Shown in pieces: positions 27,095 through 36,713 of a DNA stretch of 64,000 nt. The notes under the pieces were generated by a model. The model had not been told where the DNA came from. It made no database searches and saw only the letters and a list, made by a program, of their open reading frames with translations. Both the position numbers and the translations under genes were made by a program. Source of the DNA: Paraprevotella sp. (GTDB lineage: Bacteria; Bacteroidota; Bacteroidia; Bacteroidales; Bacteroidaceae); NCBI GenBank assembly GCA_017937925.1, contig JAGBCQ010000008.1, positions 62,001-126,000 of the forward strand. The letters are read 5' to 3'. The first letter of the stretch is position 1; the number at the start of each line of letters is the position of its first letter.

Positions 27095-27463
27095 ATGCAA
27101 ATAACAAAGAGTATCATTACATTACAGCAATTGCGGATTTACGCTTACCATGGCGTAGATCCGCAAGAGCGTTTAGTTGGAGCCCATTTTTATTTAGATT
27201 TACAAGCCGATGTTAATTTTCGCGATGCAATTTTAACTGATGATTTATCCAACACGGTCAGTTATGCAGACATTGTCAAAGTTATTACTAATGAAATGGC
27301 GATTCCATCAAGATTATTAGAACATGTAGGAGGCAGAATAGCAAATAGCCTTTTTGAAAAATTTCCACTAATAAATAAAATAACCCTTTCACTTTGTAAA
27401 GAGAGCCCTCCTATGGGAGTTGATTGTCCGCAAGCTGGAATCACGATAGAGGCAGTAAGATAG
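27095..27463 (+). CDS. folB: Dihydroneopterin aldolase
   Basis: A 122-residue folate-pathway enzyme converting dihydroneopterin to hydroxymethyl-dihydropterin plus glycolaldehyde. Conserved parts are IITLQQLRIYAYHGVDPQER (substrate-binding Tyr and His), VGAHFYLDL, the LSNTVSYADIVKVI helix with its catalytic Tyr region, LLEHVGGRIAN (Glu anchor) and KESPPMG near the C-terminus. The frame extends upstream into nrdJ, but the family start aligns with ATG 27095, four bases after the nrdJ stop, so the two are co-transcribed. Confidence 0.95.
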   Translation: MQITKSIITLQQLRIYAYHGVDPQERLVGAHFYLDLQADVNFRDAILTDDLSNTVSYADIVKVITNEMAIPSRLLEHVGGRIANSLFEKFPLINKITLSLCKESPPMGVDCPQAGITIEAVR

Positions 27464-27467
27464 AAAG

Positions 27468-27511
27468 GAAACGCATGAATTCAAAACTAAAATTTTCATG
27501 CGTTTCTTTTT
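27468..27511 (+). terminator. Terminator after folB
   Basis: GAAACGCATGAA (27468-27479) pairs with TTCATGCGTTTC (27495-27506), followed by a T run to 27511. Confidence 0.85.
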
Positions 27512-27736
27512 CGTATATTTAAGTTTACATAATTTTATTGTGAACAAGAAAAAACAAGTCTATTTATTTTTTATAGTTTTATAACCATTAGCAATTTACT
27601 TGTCGGTCATAGCATTTTTTAAGTATTTTTCTCGCCCTAAGTATTTATTTCGAAAGTAATTCTTAGTAAATTCGCACACTGAAAAATCAAACTAAACATT
27701 TAAATAGTCATTTAATAACAATTTATCATATATCAA

Positions 27737-28000
27737 ATGGAGAATATAGGAATTGCATTACAGCTAATGGCTGTGGGTATGATTACAGTTTTTGTCATCT
27801 TAATGGTAGTCATTCAACTTAGCAAGGGACTCATTTGGATAGTTAACAAACTAGTTCCCGAAGAAAGCGTAATCGAGAAAAACAAATCAACCAAAAGCGC
27901 TCCACAAACAATAGATACTCAAACTATGTCTATTATCCAAGCCACCGTAACAAAATTGACTAACGGCAAAGGACAAATTAAGAACATAACACGTATCTAA
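27737..28000 (+). CDS. oadG: OadG-family subunit of a sodium-pumping decarboxylase
   Basis: An 87-residue membrane protein with one N-terminal helix (IALQLMAVGMITVFVILMVVIQL) and a short polar C-terminal tail ending GQIKNITRI. This is the layout of the gamma subunit that anchors the alpha subunit to the membrane beta subunit in Na+-translocating decarboxylases. It is the first gene of the oadG-oadA-oadB unit, with 43 bases to the next gene. A weak promoter-like TAAATTCG lies at 27667-27674, one mismatch from consensus. The 273 bases before this gene are otherwise AT-rich and featureless. Confidence 0.85.
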   Translation: MENIGIALQLMAVGMITVFVILMVVIQLSKGLIWIVNKLVPEESVIEKNKSTKSAPQTIDTQTMSIIQATVTKLTNGKGQIKNITRI

Positions 28001-28043
28001 ATAGAAATCTAGTAACAAAAACAACAAATACAATAAATACACA

Positions 28044-29894
28044 ATGGGAAATAGAGAAGTAAAATTCAGCTTGGTATTCCGCGACATGTGGCAAAGTGCC
28101 GGTAAATACGTACCAAGAGTTGACCAACTTATCAAAGTTGCTCCAGCCATCATCAGAATGGGATGTTTCGACCGTGTTGAGACCAATGGTGGTGGATTCG
28201 AGCAAGTCAATTTACTTTTTGGAGAGAATCCAAATAATGCAGTACGCCAATGGACTAAACCATTCCATGAAGTGGGCATCCAAACTCATATGCTTGACCG
28301 TGCCCTTAACGGACTTCGTATGAGTCCGGTACCTGCGGATGTACGTCGTTTATTCTATAAAGTTAAGAAAGCACAAGGTACAGACATCGCTCGCACTTTC
28401 TGTGGATTAAATGACATTCGTAACATTGCACCAAGCATCCAATATGCCAAAGATGCAGGTATGATATCTCAATGTAGTATGTGCATCACACACTCCCCCA
28501 TCCACACCGTTGAGTACTATGTCAATATGGCAAAACAACTTATTGACTTGGGCGCTGACGAAATCTGCCTAAAAGATATGGCCGGCATTGGTCGTCCTGA
28601 AACATTGGGTAAAATTTGCGCTGGCATCAAAGCATATAAAGAAGATATTGTAATCCAATACCACTCACACGCAGGACCGGGATTCAATATGGCATCCATC
28701 CTTGAAGTTTGTAAGAATGGTTGCGATTATATTGACACAGCCGTAGCACCCCTATCCTGGGGAACCGGTCATGCTGATATCCTCGCAGTCCAAGCAATGT
28801 TGAAAGATGCCGGATTCAAGGTAAAGGAAATCAATATGGCAGCCTACATGGAAGTACGTACACAAATTCAGGAAATGATGGACGACTTCCTAGGCTTTTA
28901 CTGCAATCCATTAAATAGAATCAATAATTCATTGCTCATTGCTCCAGGCTTACCTGGTGGCATGATGGGTTCACTCATGGCTGATTTAGAGACAAACCTT
29001 GAGTCACTTAATAAATGGAAAAACAAACATGGGCAACCAGAGCTTAGCGAAGATGATTTGCTTGTTAAGTTGTTTGATGAAGTCGCTTACATCTGGCCTA
29101 AAGTAGGTTATCCTTGCTTGGTAACTCCTTTTAGTCAATATGTAAAGAACCTTGCATTGATGAATGTTATTCAAATGGAAAAAGGCAAAGAGCGTTGGAG
29201 CATGATTGCCGATGATATTTGGGATATGATACTTGGAAAGGCTGGTCGTTTACCGGGAGAAGTTGCACCGGAAATCAAGAAACTTGCGGAGCAACAAGGT
29301 CGTATCTTCTCTGATACAGATCCACAAACTAACTATCCAGATGAATTGGACAAGTACAAAAAGTTAATGATGGAGAAAGGTTGGGATTTAGGTCAAGACG
29401 ACGAAGAACTTTTCGAATATGCCATGCACCCATCACAATATGAGGCATATAAAAGTGGCAAGGCAAAGGATGACTTTATTGCCGATTTGGAAAAACGTCG
29501 CAACGAAACTAACCAACCGACCAAAGACAGTGTTCCTCAACCGGAAACTATTACCGTAACTGTAAACGGACAATCATTTAAAGTTGATATTGCCTATGGT
29601 GAAGTTCCTGCAGAAAGCACGACTGACAATGTAAACTCTCCAATCGCACAAAGCGGTGAAGGCGAAGAAATATTAGCCCCATTGGAAGGAAAGTTCTATC
29701 TGACTAAGAACACTCAAGAAACACCAAAAAAAGTCGGTGATAAAGTTTCTGTAGGTGACACTTTAGGGTATATTGAAGCTATGAAAACTTACAATGCCAT
29801 TCGTGCAGAGTTTGACGGTGTCATTACCGCAATTATAGCCACACCCGGAGATTCCATAGAAGAAGACGACGTAATCATGAAAATCGCTAAATAA
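28044..29894 (+). CDS. oadA: Biotin-dependent carboxyltransferase/decarboxylase alpha subunit (OadA-like)
   Basis: A 616-residue protein. The N-terminal TIM-barrel carboxyltransferase domain (about 1-290) has the metal motif YHSHAGPG (His-x-His) and FRDMWQSAGKY in place of the usual RDAHQS. The helical PYC/OADA domain is at about 300-470. After a linker comes a C-terminal biotin domain (about 540-616) with the biotinyl-lysine motif EAMKTYN. It transfers CO2 from a carboxylic acid, probably oxaloacetate, to biotin in the cytoplasm, for decarboxylation by the membrane beta subunit with Na+ export. The barrel motifs diverge from classical OadA, so the substrate is less certain. oadB follows after 5 bases. 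Confidence 0.88.
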   Translation: MGNREVKFSLVFRDMWQSAGKYVPRVDQLIKVAPAIIRMGCFDRVETNGGGFEQVNLLFGENPNNAVRQWTKPFHEVGIQTHMLDRALNGLRMSPVPADVRRLFYKVKKAQGTDIARTFCGLNDIRNIAPSIQYAKDAGMISQCSMCITHSPIHTVEYYVNMAKQLIDLGADEICLKDMAGIGRPETLGKICAGIKAYKEDIVIQYHSHAGPGFNMASILEVCKNGCDYIDTAVAPLSWGTGHADILAVQAMLKDAGFKVKEINMAAYMEVRTQIQEMMDDFLGFYCNPLNRINNSLLIAPGLPGGMMGSLMADLETNLESLNKWKNKHGQPELSEDDLLVKLFDEVAYIWPKVGYPCLVTPFSQYVKNLALMNVIQMEKGKERWSMIADDIWDMILGKAGRLPGEVAPEIKKLAEQQGRIFSDTDPQTNYPDELDKYKKLMMEKGWDLGQDDEELFEYAMHPSQYEAYKSGKAKDDFIADLEKRRNETNQPTKDSVPQPETITVTVNGQSFKVDIAYGEVPAESTTDNVNSPIAQSGEGEEILAPLEGKFYLTKNTQETPKKVGDKVSVGDTLGYIEAMKTYNAIRAEFDGVITAIIATPGDSIEEDDVIMKIAK

Positions 29895-29899
29895 CGAAC

Positions 29900-31147
29900 A
29901 TGGAACAATTATTGGAAATACTGAAAAAATTGTATGAAATGACGGCATTCAGCAACATCGTAGCTGACCCTTCATTTCTGATTATGTACGCATTGGCATT
30001 TATCCTACTTTATTTAGGTATTGTAAAGAAATACGAACCATTACTACTTGTTCCCATTGCATTCGGTGTACTCCTTGCCAATTTCCCCGGTGGTGAAATG
30101 GGTGTTATCCAAGCTGACTCTGATGGATACGTTACGTTAGCGAATGGTAGTAAGAAAATTATATGGGACATGCCTTTGCATGACATCGCCCACGAATTGG
30201 GATTGATGAATTTCTTATATTATATGCTCATTAAGACCGGATTCCTACCGCCTATTATTTTTATGGGAGTCGGCGCATTAACCGATTTCGGACCGATGCT
30301 ACGCAATCTTCGATTATCCATATTCGGTGCCGCTGCTCAATTCGGCATTTTTGCAGTTCTATTGGTAGCTATTTTAATGGGATTTACGCCTCAAGAAGCT
30401 GCATCATTAGGTATCATTGGGGGCGCAGATGGACCTACCGCCATCTTTACAACTATCAAGTTGGCTCCTCATCTTTTAGGACCCATAGCGATAGCTGCAT
30501 ACTCATATATGGCATTAGTGCCGGTTATCATACCATTAGTGGTTAGAATGACTTGTACAAAGAAAGAGTTGATGATTAACATGAAAGAGCAGGAAAAACT
30601 TAATCCATCAACCACCGAGATAAAGAATTTGCGTGTTCTGAAAATTGTTTTCCCAATAGCTGTAACAACAGTGGTTGCTCTTTTCGTGCCATCGGCTGTG
30701 CCTTTGGTTGGAATGTTAATGTTTGGAAATCTCATTAAGGAAATCGGTGCGGACACCAGTCGTTTGTTTGACGCAGCGTCCAATTCAATCATGAATGCTG
30801 CTACCATATTCCTCGGTATTTGTGTGGGCGGTACCATGACAGCAGATGCTTTCTTAAATATTCAAACCATCGGAATTGTCATTGGCGGTTTCCTTGCATT
30901 CGCATTATCAATTACATCCGGAATTTTTATGGTGAAAACATTCAACCTATTCTCCAAGAAAAAAATCAATCCACTTATTGGAGCTACCGGATTAAGTGCT
31001 GTCCCTATGGCCAGCCGTGTTTGTAATGAGATTGCAACAAAGTACGACGTTAAGAACCATGTACTCAACTACTGCATGGCATCCAATATTTCTGGCGTTA
31101 TTGGTTCTGCTGTTGCAGCCGGTGTACTTATTTCATTTTTAAGTTAA
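29900..31147 (+). CDS. oadB: Sodium-translocating decarboxylase beta subunit
   Basis: A 415-residue polytopic membrane protein with about 9-11 helices. It decarboxylates carboxybiotin and couples this to Na+ export. Family signatures are PLLLVPIAFGVLLANFPGG, FMGVGALTDFGPML (with the functional Asp), the GIIGGADGPTAIFTT loop (Asp of the ion path), PLVGMLMFGNLIKEIG, and the late GATGLSAVPMASRV with essential Ser and Arg. The length is standard. Together with OadG and OadA it forms a complete pump that can create a sodium gradient for transporters such as the NhaC-type antiporter at 40.9-42.3 kb. Confidence 0.95.
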   Translation: MEQLLEILKKLYEMTAFSNIVADPSFLIMYALAFILLYLGIVKKYEPLLLVPIAFGVLLANFPGGEMGVIQADSDGYVTLANGSKKIIWDMPLHDIAHELGLMNFLYYMLIKTGFLPPIIFMGVGALTDFGPMLRNLRLSIFGAAAQFGIFAVLLVAILMGFTPQEAASLGIIGGADGPTAIFTTIKLAPHLLGPIAIAAYSYMALVPVIIPLVVRMTCTKKELMINMKEQEKLNPSTTEIKNLRVLKIVFPIAVTTVVALFVPSAVPLVGMLMFGNLIKEIGADTSRLFDAASNSIMNAATIFLGICVGGTMTADAFLNIQTIGIVIGGFLAFALSITSGIFMVKTFNLFSKKKINPLIGATGLSAVPMASRVCNEIATKYDVKNHVLNYCMASNISGVIGSAVAAGVLISFLS

Positions 31148-31169
31148 AACATATTTGGCATATATAAGC

Positions 31170-31206
31170 AAACCGCTGGTGATTGAATCATCAGCGGTTT
31201 CTTTTT
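31170..31206. terminator. Terminator between oadB and murF-alr
   Basis: AACCGCTGGTGAT pairs with ATCATCAGCGGTT (31171-31199) around a 3-base loop, with one internal G-T pair. T-rich sequence follows on the plus strand. Confidence 0.8.
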
Positions 31207-31219
31207 ACATGTTGCCCAT

Positions 31220-33694
31220 TTAATCTTGAAAATATATTCTTTTTACTCGGTTACTTACACCCGTAAGTATTTCATAAGGAATAGTTCCTACTGCATCACT
31301 CAGTATCGTGACAGGCAAATCGTCTCCGAATATAACAACAGTATCACCCTCTTTACATTCTATATCCGTCACATCTACCATACAAACATCCATACAGATA
31401 TTACCCACATAAGGTGCTTTTTCCCCATTCACCATACAATAACCAACACCACAACCTAATTTTCGATCCAGACCATCGGCATATCCTATTGGCAATGCAG
31501 CAACTCGACTATTTCTTTTCAGAACACCCTTACGACTATATCCTACAGTCTCACCAGCTTTGACTTCATGAATTTGGAGAATAGTCGTACGTAACGTACT
31601 GACATTACTCAACATCTCATTATTACGCGGATTTACGCCATACAAACCAAGTCCCAATCGCACCATATCCATTTGAAGCTGAGAAAAATGTTCAATACCC
31701 GCACTATTACAAATATGACGTAATATGGTATGACTATAAGCTTTTCTCAACTCTTCGCTACCTTTCATAAATAAATCATATTGTCGAATTGAGAAGTCAT
31801 CAAACTCATCATTATCGCTTCCTACGAAATGAGAAAAAATCGAACGCGGCAATACCGTTGTTTGCCTTTTAAGTTTCTCAACCAAGAGCGACATTTCTGA
31901 TTCTGGATTAAACCCAAGTCTGTGCATTCCGGTATCTAATTTAATATGTATAGGAAAATCCGTTACTCCCTCACGTTCACCTTCTCTTATCAAAGCATCC
32001 AGAAGTCGAAAACTATACACCTCCGGTTCTAGGTCATATTCAAACAATGTCTTAAAACACCCCATTTCGGGATTCATTATCATAATATTTGCAGTAATAC
32101 CGGCCTTACGGAGTTCTACACCCTCATCAGCTACTGCAACTGCTAAATAATCCACTTGATGTTCTTGCAATGTTTTCGCGATCTCTACCGCACCCGTACC
32201 ATAAGCAGACGCCTTTACCATACATACCACCTTGGTCGTCGGTTTAAGGAATCCACGATAATAATTCAAATTGGCAACAACCGAATTCAAATTGACCTCC
32301 AAAATAGTCTCATGCACCTTTTGTGACAAATAATCTGCAATCGCATCAAACCGATAACTTCTTGCACCTTTTATCAAGACAACTTCATTACGCACCTGAT
32401 TCAATATTTGCGCCGCAAACAATTCATCTACTGATGTATAAAAATACGCCTCCATTTCAAACAAATGATGCACGGAACTTAAATGCTGGCCAACACCAAT
32501 AAACTTTTCGACACCTCTACTTTTGACCATGCGTGCTACCTTACTATAAAAAGTCGTTACATCCTCACCCGTTTGTTCTACATCACTTAATATCAATGTT
32601 CGCTTCCGATTATTAACATCAGAGCGCCTATTCATAAAGTCTAGGGCTATATCCAGAGAATTCAAATCCGAATTATAACTATCATTTATCAGCGTACAAC
32701 CAGAACGTCCTTCTTTAACTTCCAAACGCATAGCTACAGGTTCAAACATCGCCATTCTCTCGGCTATGTTATTAGGTGTTAATCCTAAAAGCAAGCACAC
32801 TGCTAAACAAGTTATAGAATTCACTTTAGACGCTTCATCTATAAATGGGATGCTATACCTATGGGATGTCCCTTTGAAAATATAGGTTATCTCTGTTCTA
32901 TTATTACAAACTTTTGATGAAGACACATATAAAGTTGCGTTTTCATCCTTAAAGGACCAATCAAAAGTATTTCCTTTAAACGCAACTGATGAAAGGACCT
33001 TTGTCAAACGTATATCATCCTTACAATAAACCAAAGTGTTAGAATCCTTAAACAACTTTAGTTTCTCTGTTACCTTTTGTTCTAACGATTCAAAATTTTC
33101 CTGATGCGCTTCTCCCAAATAAGTAAACACTCCTATTGTAGGTTGTATAATGGACTGCAATGCATCCATTTCATGAGGCTGAGAAATACCGGCTTCGAAA
33201 ATGCCTATTTCCGTTTGTTCTGTCAATGCCCAAACAGACAAAGGTACGCCTATTTGGGAATTGTAGCTGCGCGGCGAACGTGTTACAACACTATCTTTTG
33301 ACAATAGCTGATAAAGCCATTCTTTCACTACGGTCTTGCCATTGCTTCCTGTTATTCCAATAATGGGAATGTCAAATGACTCACGGTGTCGCTCAGCTAA
33401 TCTTTGCAATGCTCTAATCGGACTGACCACTTGTAAAAATGTTGCATCTGTTAACGTTGTCCATTCATCTTGCAACCTACTGACCACAAAAGCACGGACA
33501 CCTCGTTTGTACAAATCGTTGATGTATTTATGTCCGTCATTTCGCTCCGTTTCCAACGCAAAGAACAATGTACTTTCAGGGAAACACAACGAACGACTAT
33601 CAGTCAACAATCTGCCAATCTTCATTGCTTTGTTTTGGCATCCGCACAAGCGAGCGCCTACAAACGAAGCTATCTGTTCTAATGTATATGCCAT
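31220..33694 (-). CDS. Bifunctional MurF ligase / alanine racemase
   Basis: An 824-residue fusion found in Bacteroidota. Residues 1-450 are MurF, which adds D-Ala-D-Ala to UDP-MurNAc-tripeptide. They carry the ATP loop GITGSNGKTVVKEW, the NSQIGVPLSVW segment, the EAGISQPHEMD motif and NDSYNSDLNSLDIAL. Residues 455-824 are a fold-III alanine racemase with the PLP lysine in CMVKASAYGTG (about residue 490), KLDTGMHRLGF, and the catalytic Tyr in TVGYSRKG with the AALPIGYADG loop. The racemase makes the D-Ala that, once joined as D-Ala-D-Ala, the MurF half consumes. I start at the second of two adjacent ATGs because AGGAG lies 5 bases before it. It follows the GSCFA gene by 16 bases. Confidence 0.95.
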   Translation of the reverse strand: MAYTLEQIASFVGARLCGCQNKAMKIGRLLTDSRSLCFPESTLFFALETERNDGHKYINDLYKRGVRAFVVSRLQDEWTTLTDATFLQVVSPIRALQRLAERHRESFDIPIIGITGSNGKTVVKEWLYQLLSKDSVVTRSPRSYNSQIGVPLSVWALTEQTEIGIFEAGISQPHEMDALQSIIQPTIGVFTYLGEAHQENFESLEQKVTEKLKLFKDSNTLVYCKDDIRLTKVLSSVAFKGNTFDWSFKDENATLYVSSSKVCNNRTEITYIFKGTSHRYSIPFIDEASKVNSITCLAVCLLLGLTPNNIAERMAMFEPVAMRLEVKEGRSGCTLINDSYNSDLNSLDIALDFMNRRSDVNNRKRTLILSDVEQTGEDVTTFYSKVARMVKSRGVEKFIGVGQHLSSVHHLFEMEAYFYTSVDELFAAQILNQVRNEVVLIKGARSYRFDAIADYLSQKVHETILEVNLNSVVANLNYYRGFLKPTTKVVCMVKASAYGTGAVEIAKTLQEHQVDYLAVAVADEGVELRKAGITANIMIMNPEMGCFKTLFEYDLEPEVYSFRLLDALIREGEREGVTDFPIHIKLDTGMHRLGFNPESEMSLLVEKLKRQTTVLPRSIFSHFVGSDNDEFDDFSIRQYDLFMKGSEELRKAYSHTILRHICNSAGIEHFSQLQMDMVRLGLGLYGVNPRNNEMLSNVSTLRTTILQIHEVKAGETVGYSRKGVLKRNSRVAALPIGYADGLDRKLGCGVGYCMVNGEKAPYVGNICMDVCMVDVTDIECKEGDTVVIFGDDLPVTILSDAVGTIPYEILTGVSNRVKRIYFQD

Positions 33695-33710
33695 CATCAC
33701 TCCTAATCTT

Positions 33711-34685
33711 TTATTCAAAAACTTGATATGTTGTCAATTCCTCTACATGCGGATATTTCTCCTTTAGCTGTTTGAGTTCCGCCATTGCCTTTTCTTTAAA
33801 TTTTTGATATGCTTCCGACTCCGGATGAAGCGGTCGATGAGACAAAGCCTTACGTATATTAAGCCATTGACTCATGTAGTCTATTGTCCTTTCTGAGAAA
33901 CAAACCTCTTGAAATCTCTCCCATATATAGTTCACGGCTACGTCGGAGGGGTGCAACATATCTTCCGCATAAAATCTATAATCTCTCAGTTCATCTAGTA
34001 ATATTTCATAGGCAGGGAAATACATACATTTACCTTGATTACGACGACAGAGTTCATCAACAGCCAATAGTAGTACAGCTTTTCCTAATTGACTTTCGTG
34101 AAAACCATATTTAGCATACCGATAAGGGCTTACAGTTATGACGACTTTCAGTAATGGTAAAACACTCCATAATTTATTCAGCGATTGCTGCAAAACGTTC
34201 ACCACTTCATCTACTGTCATCTGTTTCTCAACAAATTTTCTATCGGGTTGCTTATGACAATTGCTTACGACGAGTCCGGAACCAATCAACTCATAGTATC
34301 GATTAGTCCCCAATGTGATGAATAGATAATCTAGAGTTTTCAAACGTTCGTGTTCTTTTCGACAAACTTTCTCTACATTCGCCAAAGCAGACTCTAATGA
34401 TTCGGATGAAAAAGAACTATCATTCAACCAACTATGCCACATTCCATTATCCTCAAAAAAAGAATCTTTTGAAATGGTATGCCGACCGGACATCAAATCA
34501 CAAGCCACTGCCACACTTATTGGATTATATAATACACCGAAAGGATTTACATGAGCATTCAATCCTACTTCCATCATCCGTGTTCCTATATGAGTTGCAA
34601 AGCAAGAACCTAAGAAACACATCTTGCTATCCGGTCGGATTAAAACTCCCATTTTATCGATATTTACCTTTGTCTGCAACTTCAT
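33711..34685 (-). CDS. GSCFA domain protein
   Basis: A 324-residue protein named for its GSCFA motif. Here KMCFLGSCFATHIG begins the domain, followed by NPFGVLYNPISVA, the DYLFITLGTNRYYEL strand, VITVSPYRY and the DMLHPSDVAVNYIWERF C-terminal block. The family has an SGNH-hydrolase-like fold (Ser in GSCFA, Asp/His in the HPSD block), but its substrate is unknown. No signal peptide is visible, so it probably acts in the cytoplasm. It sits upstream of murF-alr on the same strand, which suggests an envelope-related role. Confidence 0.9.
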   Translation of the reverse strand: MKLQTKVNIDKMGVLIRPDSKMCFLGSCFATHIGTRMMEVGLNAHVNPFGVLYNPISVAVACDLMSGRHTISKDSFFEDNGMWHSWLNDSSFSSESLESALANVEKVCRKEHERLKTLDYLFITLGTNRYYELIGSGLVVSNCHKQPDRKFVEKQMTVDEVVNVLQQSLNKLWSVLPLLKVVITVSPYRYAKYGFHESQLGKAVLLLAVDELCRRNQGKCMYFPAYEILLDELRDYRFYAEDMLHPSDVAVNYIWERFQEVCFSERTIDYMSQWLNIRKALSHRPLHPESEAYQKFKEKAMAELKQLKEKYPHVEELTTYQVFE

Positions 34686-34724
34686 CTATGGCGTACTTCA
34701 ATTTATTAGCGGTAATTTTTCTTG

Positions 34725-34732
34725 CAAAAATA
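34725..34732 (-). promoter_or_regulatory. -7 element for GSCFA-murF-alr
   Basis: The minus strand reads TATTTTTG 39 bases before the GSCFA gene start. It fits TAnnTTTG, with no clear -33. Confidence 0.4.
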
Positions 34733-34754
34733 AGCAAGATATATGAATTTGTAC

Positions 34755-34762
34755 TAATTTTG
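34755..34762 (+). promoter_or_regulatory. -7 element for dxs-trkA
   Basis: TAATTTTG fits TAnnTTTG and ends 19 bases before the dxs ATG. It lies back to back with the leftward GSCFA promoter. Confidence 0.45.
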
Positions 34763-34781
34763 CATAGATTAAATCAAGTTA

Positions 34782-36713
34782 ATGAGTCACAAAAATACAT
34801 ACGAGTTACTCACGCAAATCAAACTCCCTAAAGATTTGCGAAAGATTCCCATTGAGCAATTGCCACAAGTGTGCGACGAATTGCGCCAAAACATCATTGA
34901 CGAATTAGCTGACAACCCCGGTCATTTTGCCTCAAGTCTAGGAGTTGTAGAACTCACGGTGGCGCTTCATTATGTTTACGACACGCCATACGACCGCATC
35001 GTTTGGGACGTTGGTCACCAAGCATACGGTCATAAAATACTGACCGGACGAAGAGAAATGTTCCATACCAATAGAAAACTGAATGGTTTGAAACCTTTTC
35101 CCTCTCCTTCGGAAAGTGAATATGATACATTTACTTGCGGACATGCATCCAACTCTATCTCCGCTGCATTGGGAATGGCCATTGCAGCTGCCAACAAAGG
35201 TGAAACGCAACGTCACATTGTGGCAGTCATTGGAGATGGTTCAATGAGTGGAGGATTGGCTTTTGAAGGATTAAACAATGCCTCATCAAGTCCCAATGAC
35301 ATACTTATCATATTGAACGACAACAATATGAGTATCGACCGCAGTGTAGGTGGGATGAATCATTACTTTCACCAATTACACACCAGCAGTTTTTACAACC
35401 GATTGCGATTCAAGGTTTCAAGGAAATTATATAACTGGGGATGGCTCAATGACGACAGGCGCAAAAAACTGATTCGTTTCAACAATTCACTTAAATCGCT
35501 CATCAGTAATCAGCAGAATGTTTTTGAGGGGATGAATATCCGTTACTTCGGTCCTAGCGATGGACACAATGTCATTGACTTAGTGCATACTTTGCAGACC
35601 TTAAAAGACATGAAAGGGCCAAAGTTGTTACACATACACACTACAAAAGGCAAGGGATTTGAACCAGCAGAAAAAGCTGCTACTATTTGGCATGCTCCGG
35701 GTAAGTTTGACAAAGAAACAGGCGAACGGAAAGAAACCGACACAACCAACTTACCTCCAAGATACCAAGACGTTTTTGGTGAGACGTTACTTGAATTAGC
35801 GCAAAATAACCCTCGAATCATCGGCGTAACACCGGCAATGCCTTCGGGCTGCTCTTTGAACATTTTAATGAAAGCTATGCCAGAAAGGGCTTTTGACGTA
35901 GGTATCGCCGAAGGACATGCCGTCACTTTTTCCGGTGGAATGGCACAAGATGGGTTGATCCCGTTTTGTAACATCTACTCATCCTTTGCCCAACGAGCCT
36001 ATGACAATATTATTCATGATGTCGCCATTGAACGACTGAATGTGGTCTTCTGCTTTGACAGAGCCGGTATTGTTGGCGAGGATGGTCCTACCCATCATGG
36101 CGCATTTGACTTAGCCGCTTTACGACCAATTCCTAATTTAACCATTTCCTCTCCGTATGACGAAATGGAGTTGCGTCGTCTGATGTACACAGCCCAACTA
36201 CCAAATCAAGGCCCGTTTGTCATCCGCTACCCACGTGGAAGAGGAACACATACCGAATGGAAATGTCCAATGGAAGAAGTCAAAATAGGGAAAGGACGAA
36301 AATTAAAAGATGGTAAGGATATTGCTATTCTTTCACTTGGTCCCATCGGAGCTAATGCAGCTAAAGCCATTGAGATGTTTGAAAAGGAAGAAGCCGACAA
36401 TGGTAAATCAACTTCCGTCGCACATTACGATATGAGATTCTTGAAACCTATTGATACAGACATTCTTCATGAAGTAGGGAATAAATTCAAAAAGATAATC
36501 ACTATTGAGGACGGCGTCATCTGTGGTGGTTTGGGCTCAACTGTTCTAGAATATATGTCCGATAACGGATTTGCACCACAAATGATACGTTTAGGCTTGC
36601 CGGACAGCTTTATCGAGCATGGTTCTGTGCAACAATTACAACAAATGGTGGGAATTGATTGCAACACAATCGTAAACAGACTTCGTTCCATTATATCAAC
36701 CGAAACAACATGA
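34782..36713 (+). CDS. dxs: 1-deoxy-D-xylulose-5-phosphate synthase
   Basis: A 643-residue thiamine-diphosphate enzyme that makes DXP from pyruvate and glyceraldehyde-3-phosphate, the first step of the MEP isoprenoid pathway. Motifs are [37 protein letters not shown], the ThDP/metal motif [19 protein letters not shown] with [22 protein letters not shown], and in the pyrimidine domain [16 protein letters not shown] plus [19 protein letters not shown]. The C-terminal transketolase domain ends with [10 protein letters not shown]. The length is standard. Its stop codon overlaps the trkA start in an ATGA. Confidence 0.97.
   Translation: MSHKNTYELLTQIKLPKDLRKIPIEQLPQVCDELRQNIIDELADNPGHFASSLGVVELTVALHYVYDTPYDRIVWDVGHQAYGHKILTGRREMFHTNRKLNGLKPFPSPSESEYDTFTCGHASNSISAALGMAIAAANKGETQRHIVAVIGDGSMSGGLAFEGLNNASSSPNDILIILNDNNMSIDRSVGGMNHYFHQLHTSSFYNRLRFKVSRKLYNWGWLNDDRRKKLIRFNNSLKSLISNQQNVFEGMNIRYFGPSDGHNVIDLVHTLQTLKDMKGPKLLHIHTTKGKGFEPAEKAATIWHAPGKFDKETGERKETDTTNLPPRYQDVFGETLLELAQNNPRIIGVTPAMPSGCSLNILMKAMPERAFDVGIAEGHAVTFSGGMAQDGLIPFCNIYSSFAQRAYDNIIHDVAIERLNVVFCFDRAGIVGEDGPTHHGAFDLAALRPIPNLTISSPYDEMELRRLMYTAQLPNQGPFVIRYPRGRGTHTEWKCPMEEVKIGKGRKLKDGKDIAILSLGPIGANAAKAIEMFEKEEADNGKSTSVAHYDMRFLKPIDTDILHEVGNKFKKIITIEDGVICGGLGSTVLEYMSDNGFAPQMIRLGLPDSFIEHGSVQQLQQMVGIDCNTIVNRLRSIISTETT

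Noticed and set aside
31220-33694. MurF-Alr fusion as a novel bifunctional enzyme
   Set aside because: The fusion is already known as a common Bacteroidota arrangement, so it is annotated but not reported as a finding.
33695-33718. Longer murF-alr start at 33718 overlapping the GSCFA gene
   Set aside because: The added residues are not family-like, and AGGAG is correctly spaced from the ATG at 33694.
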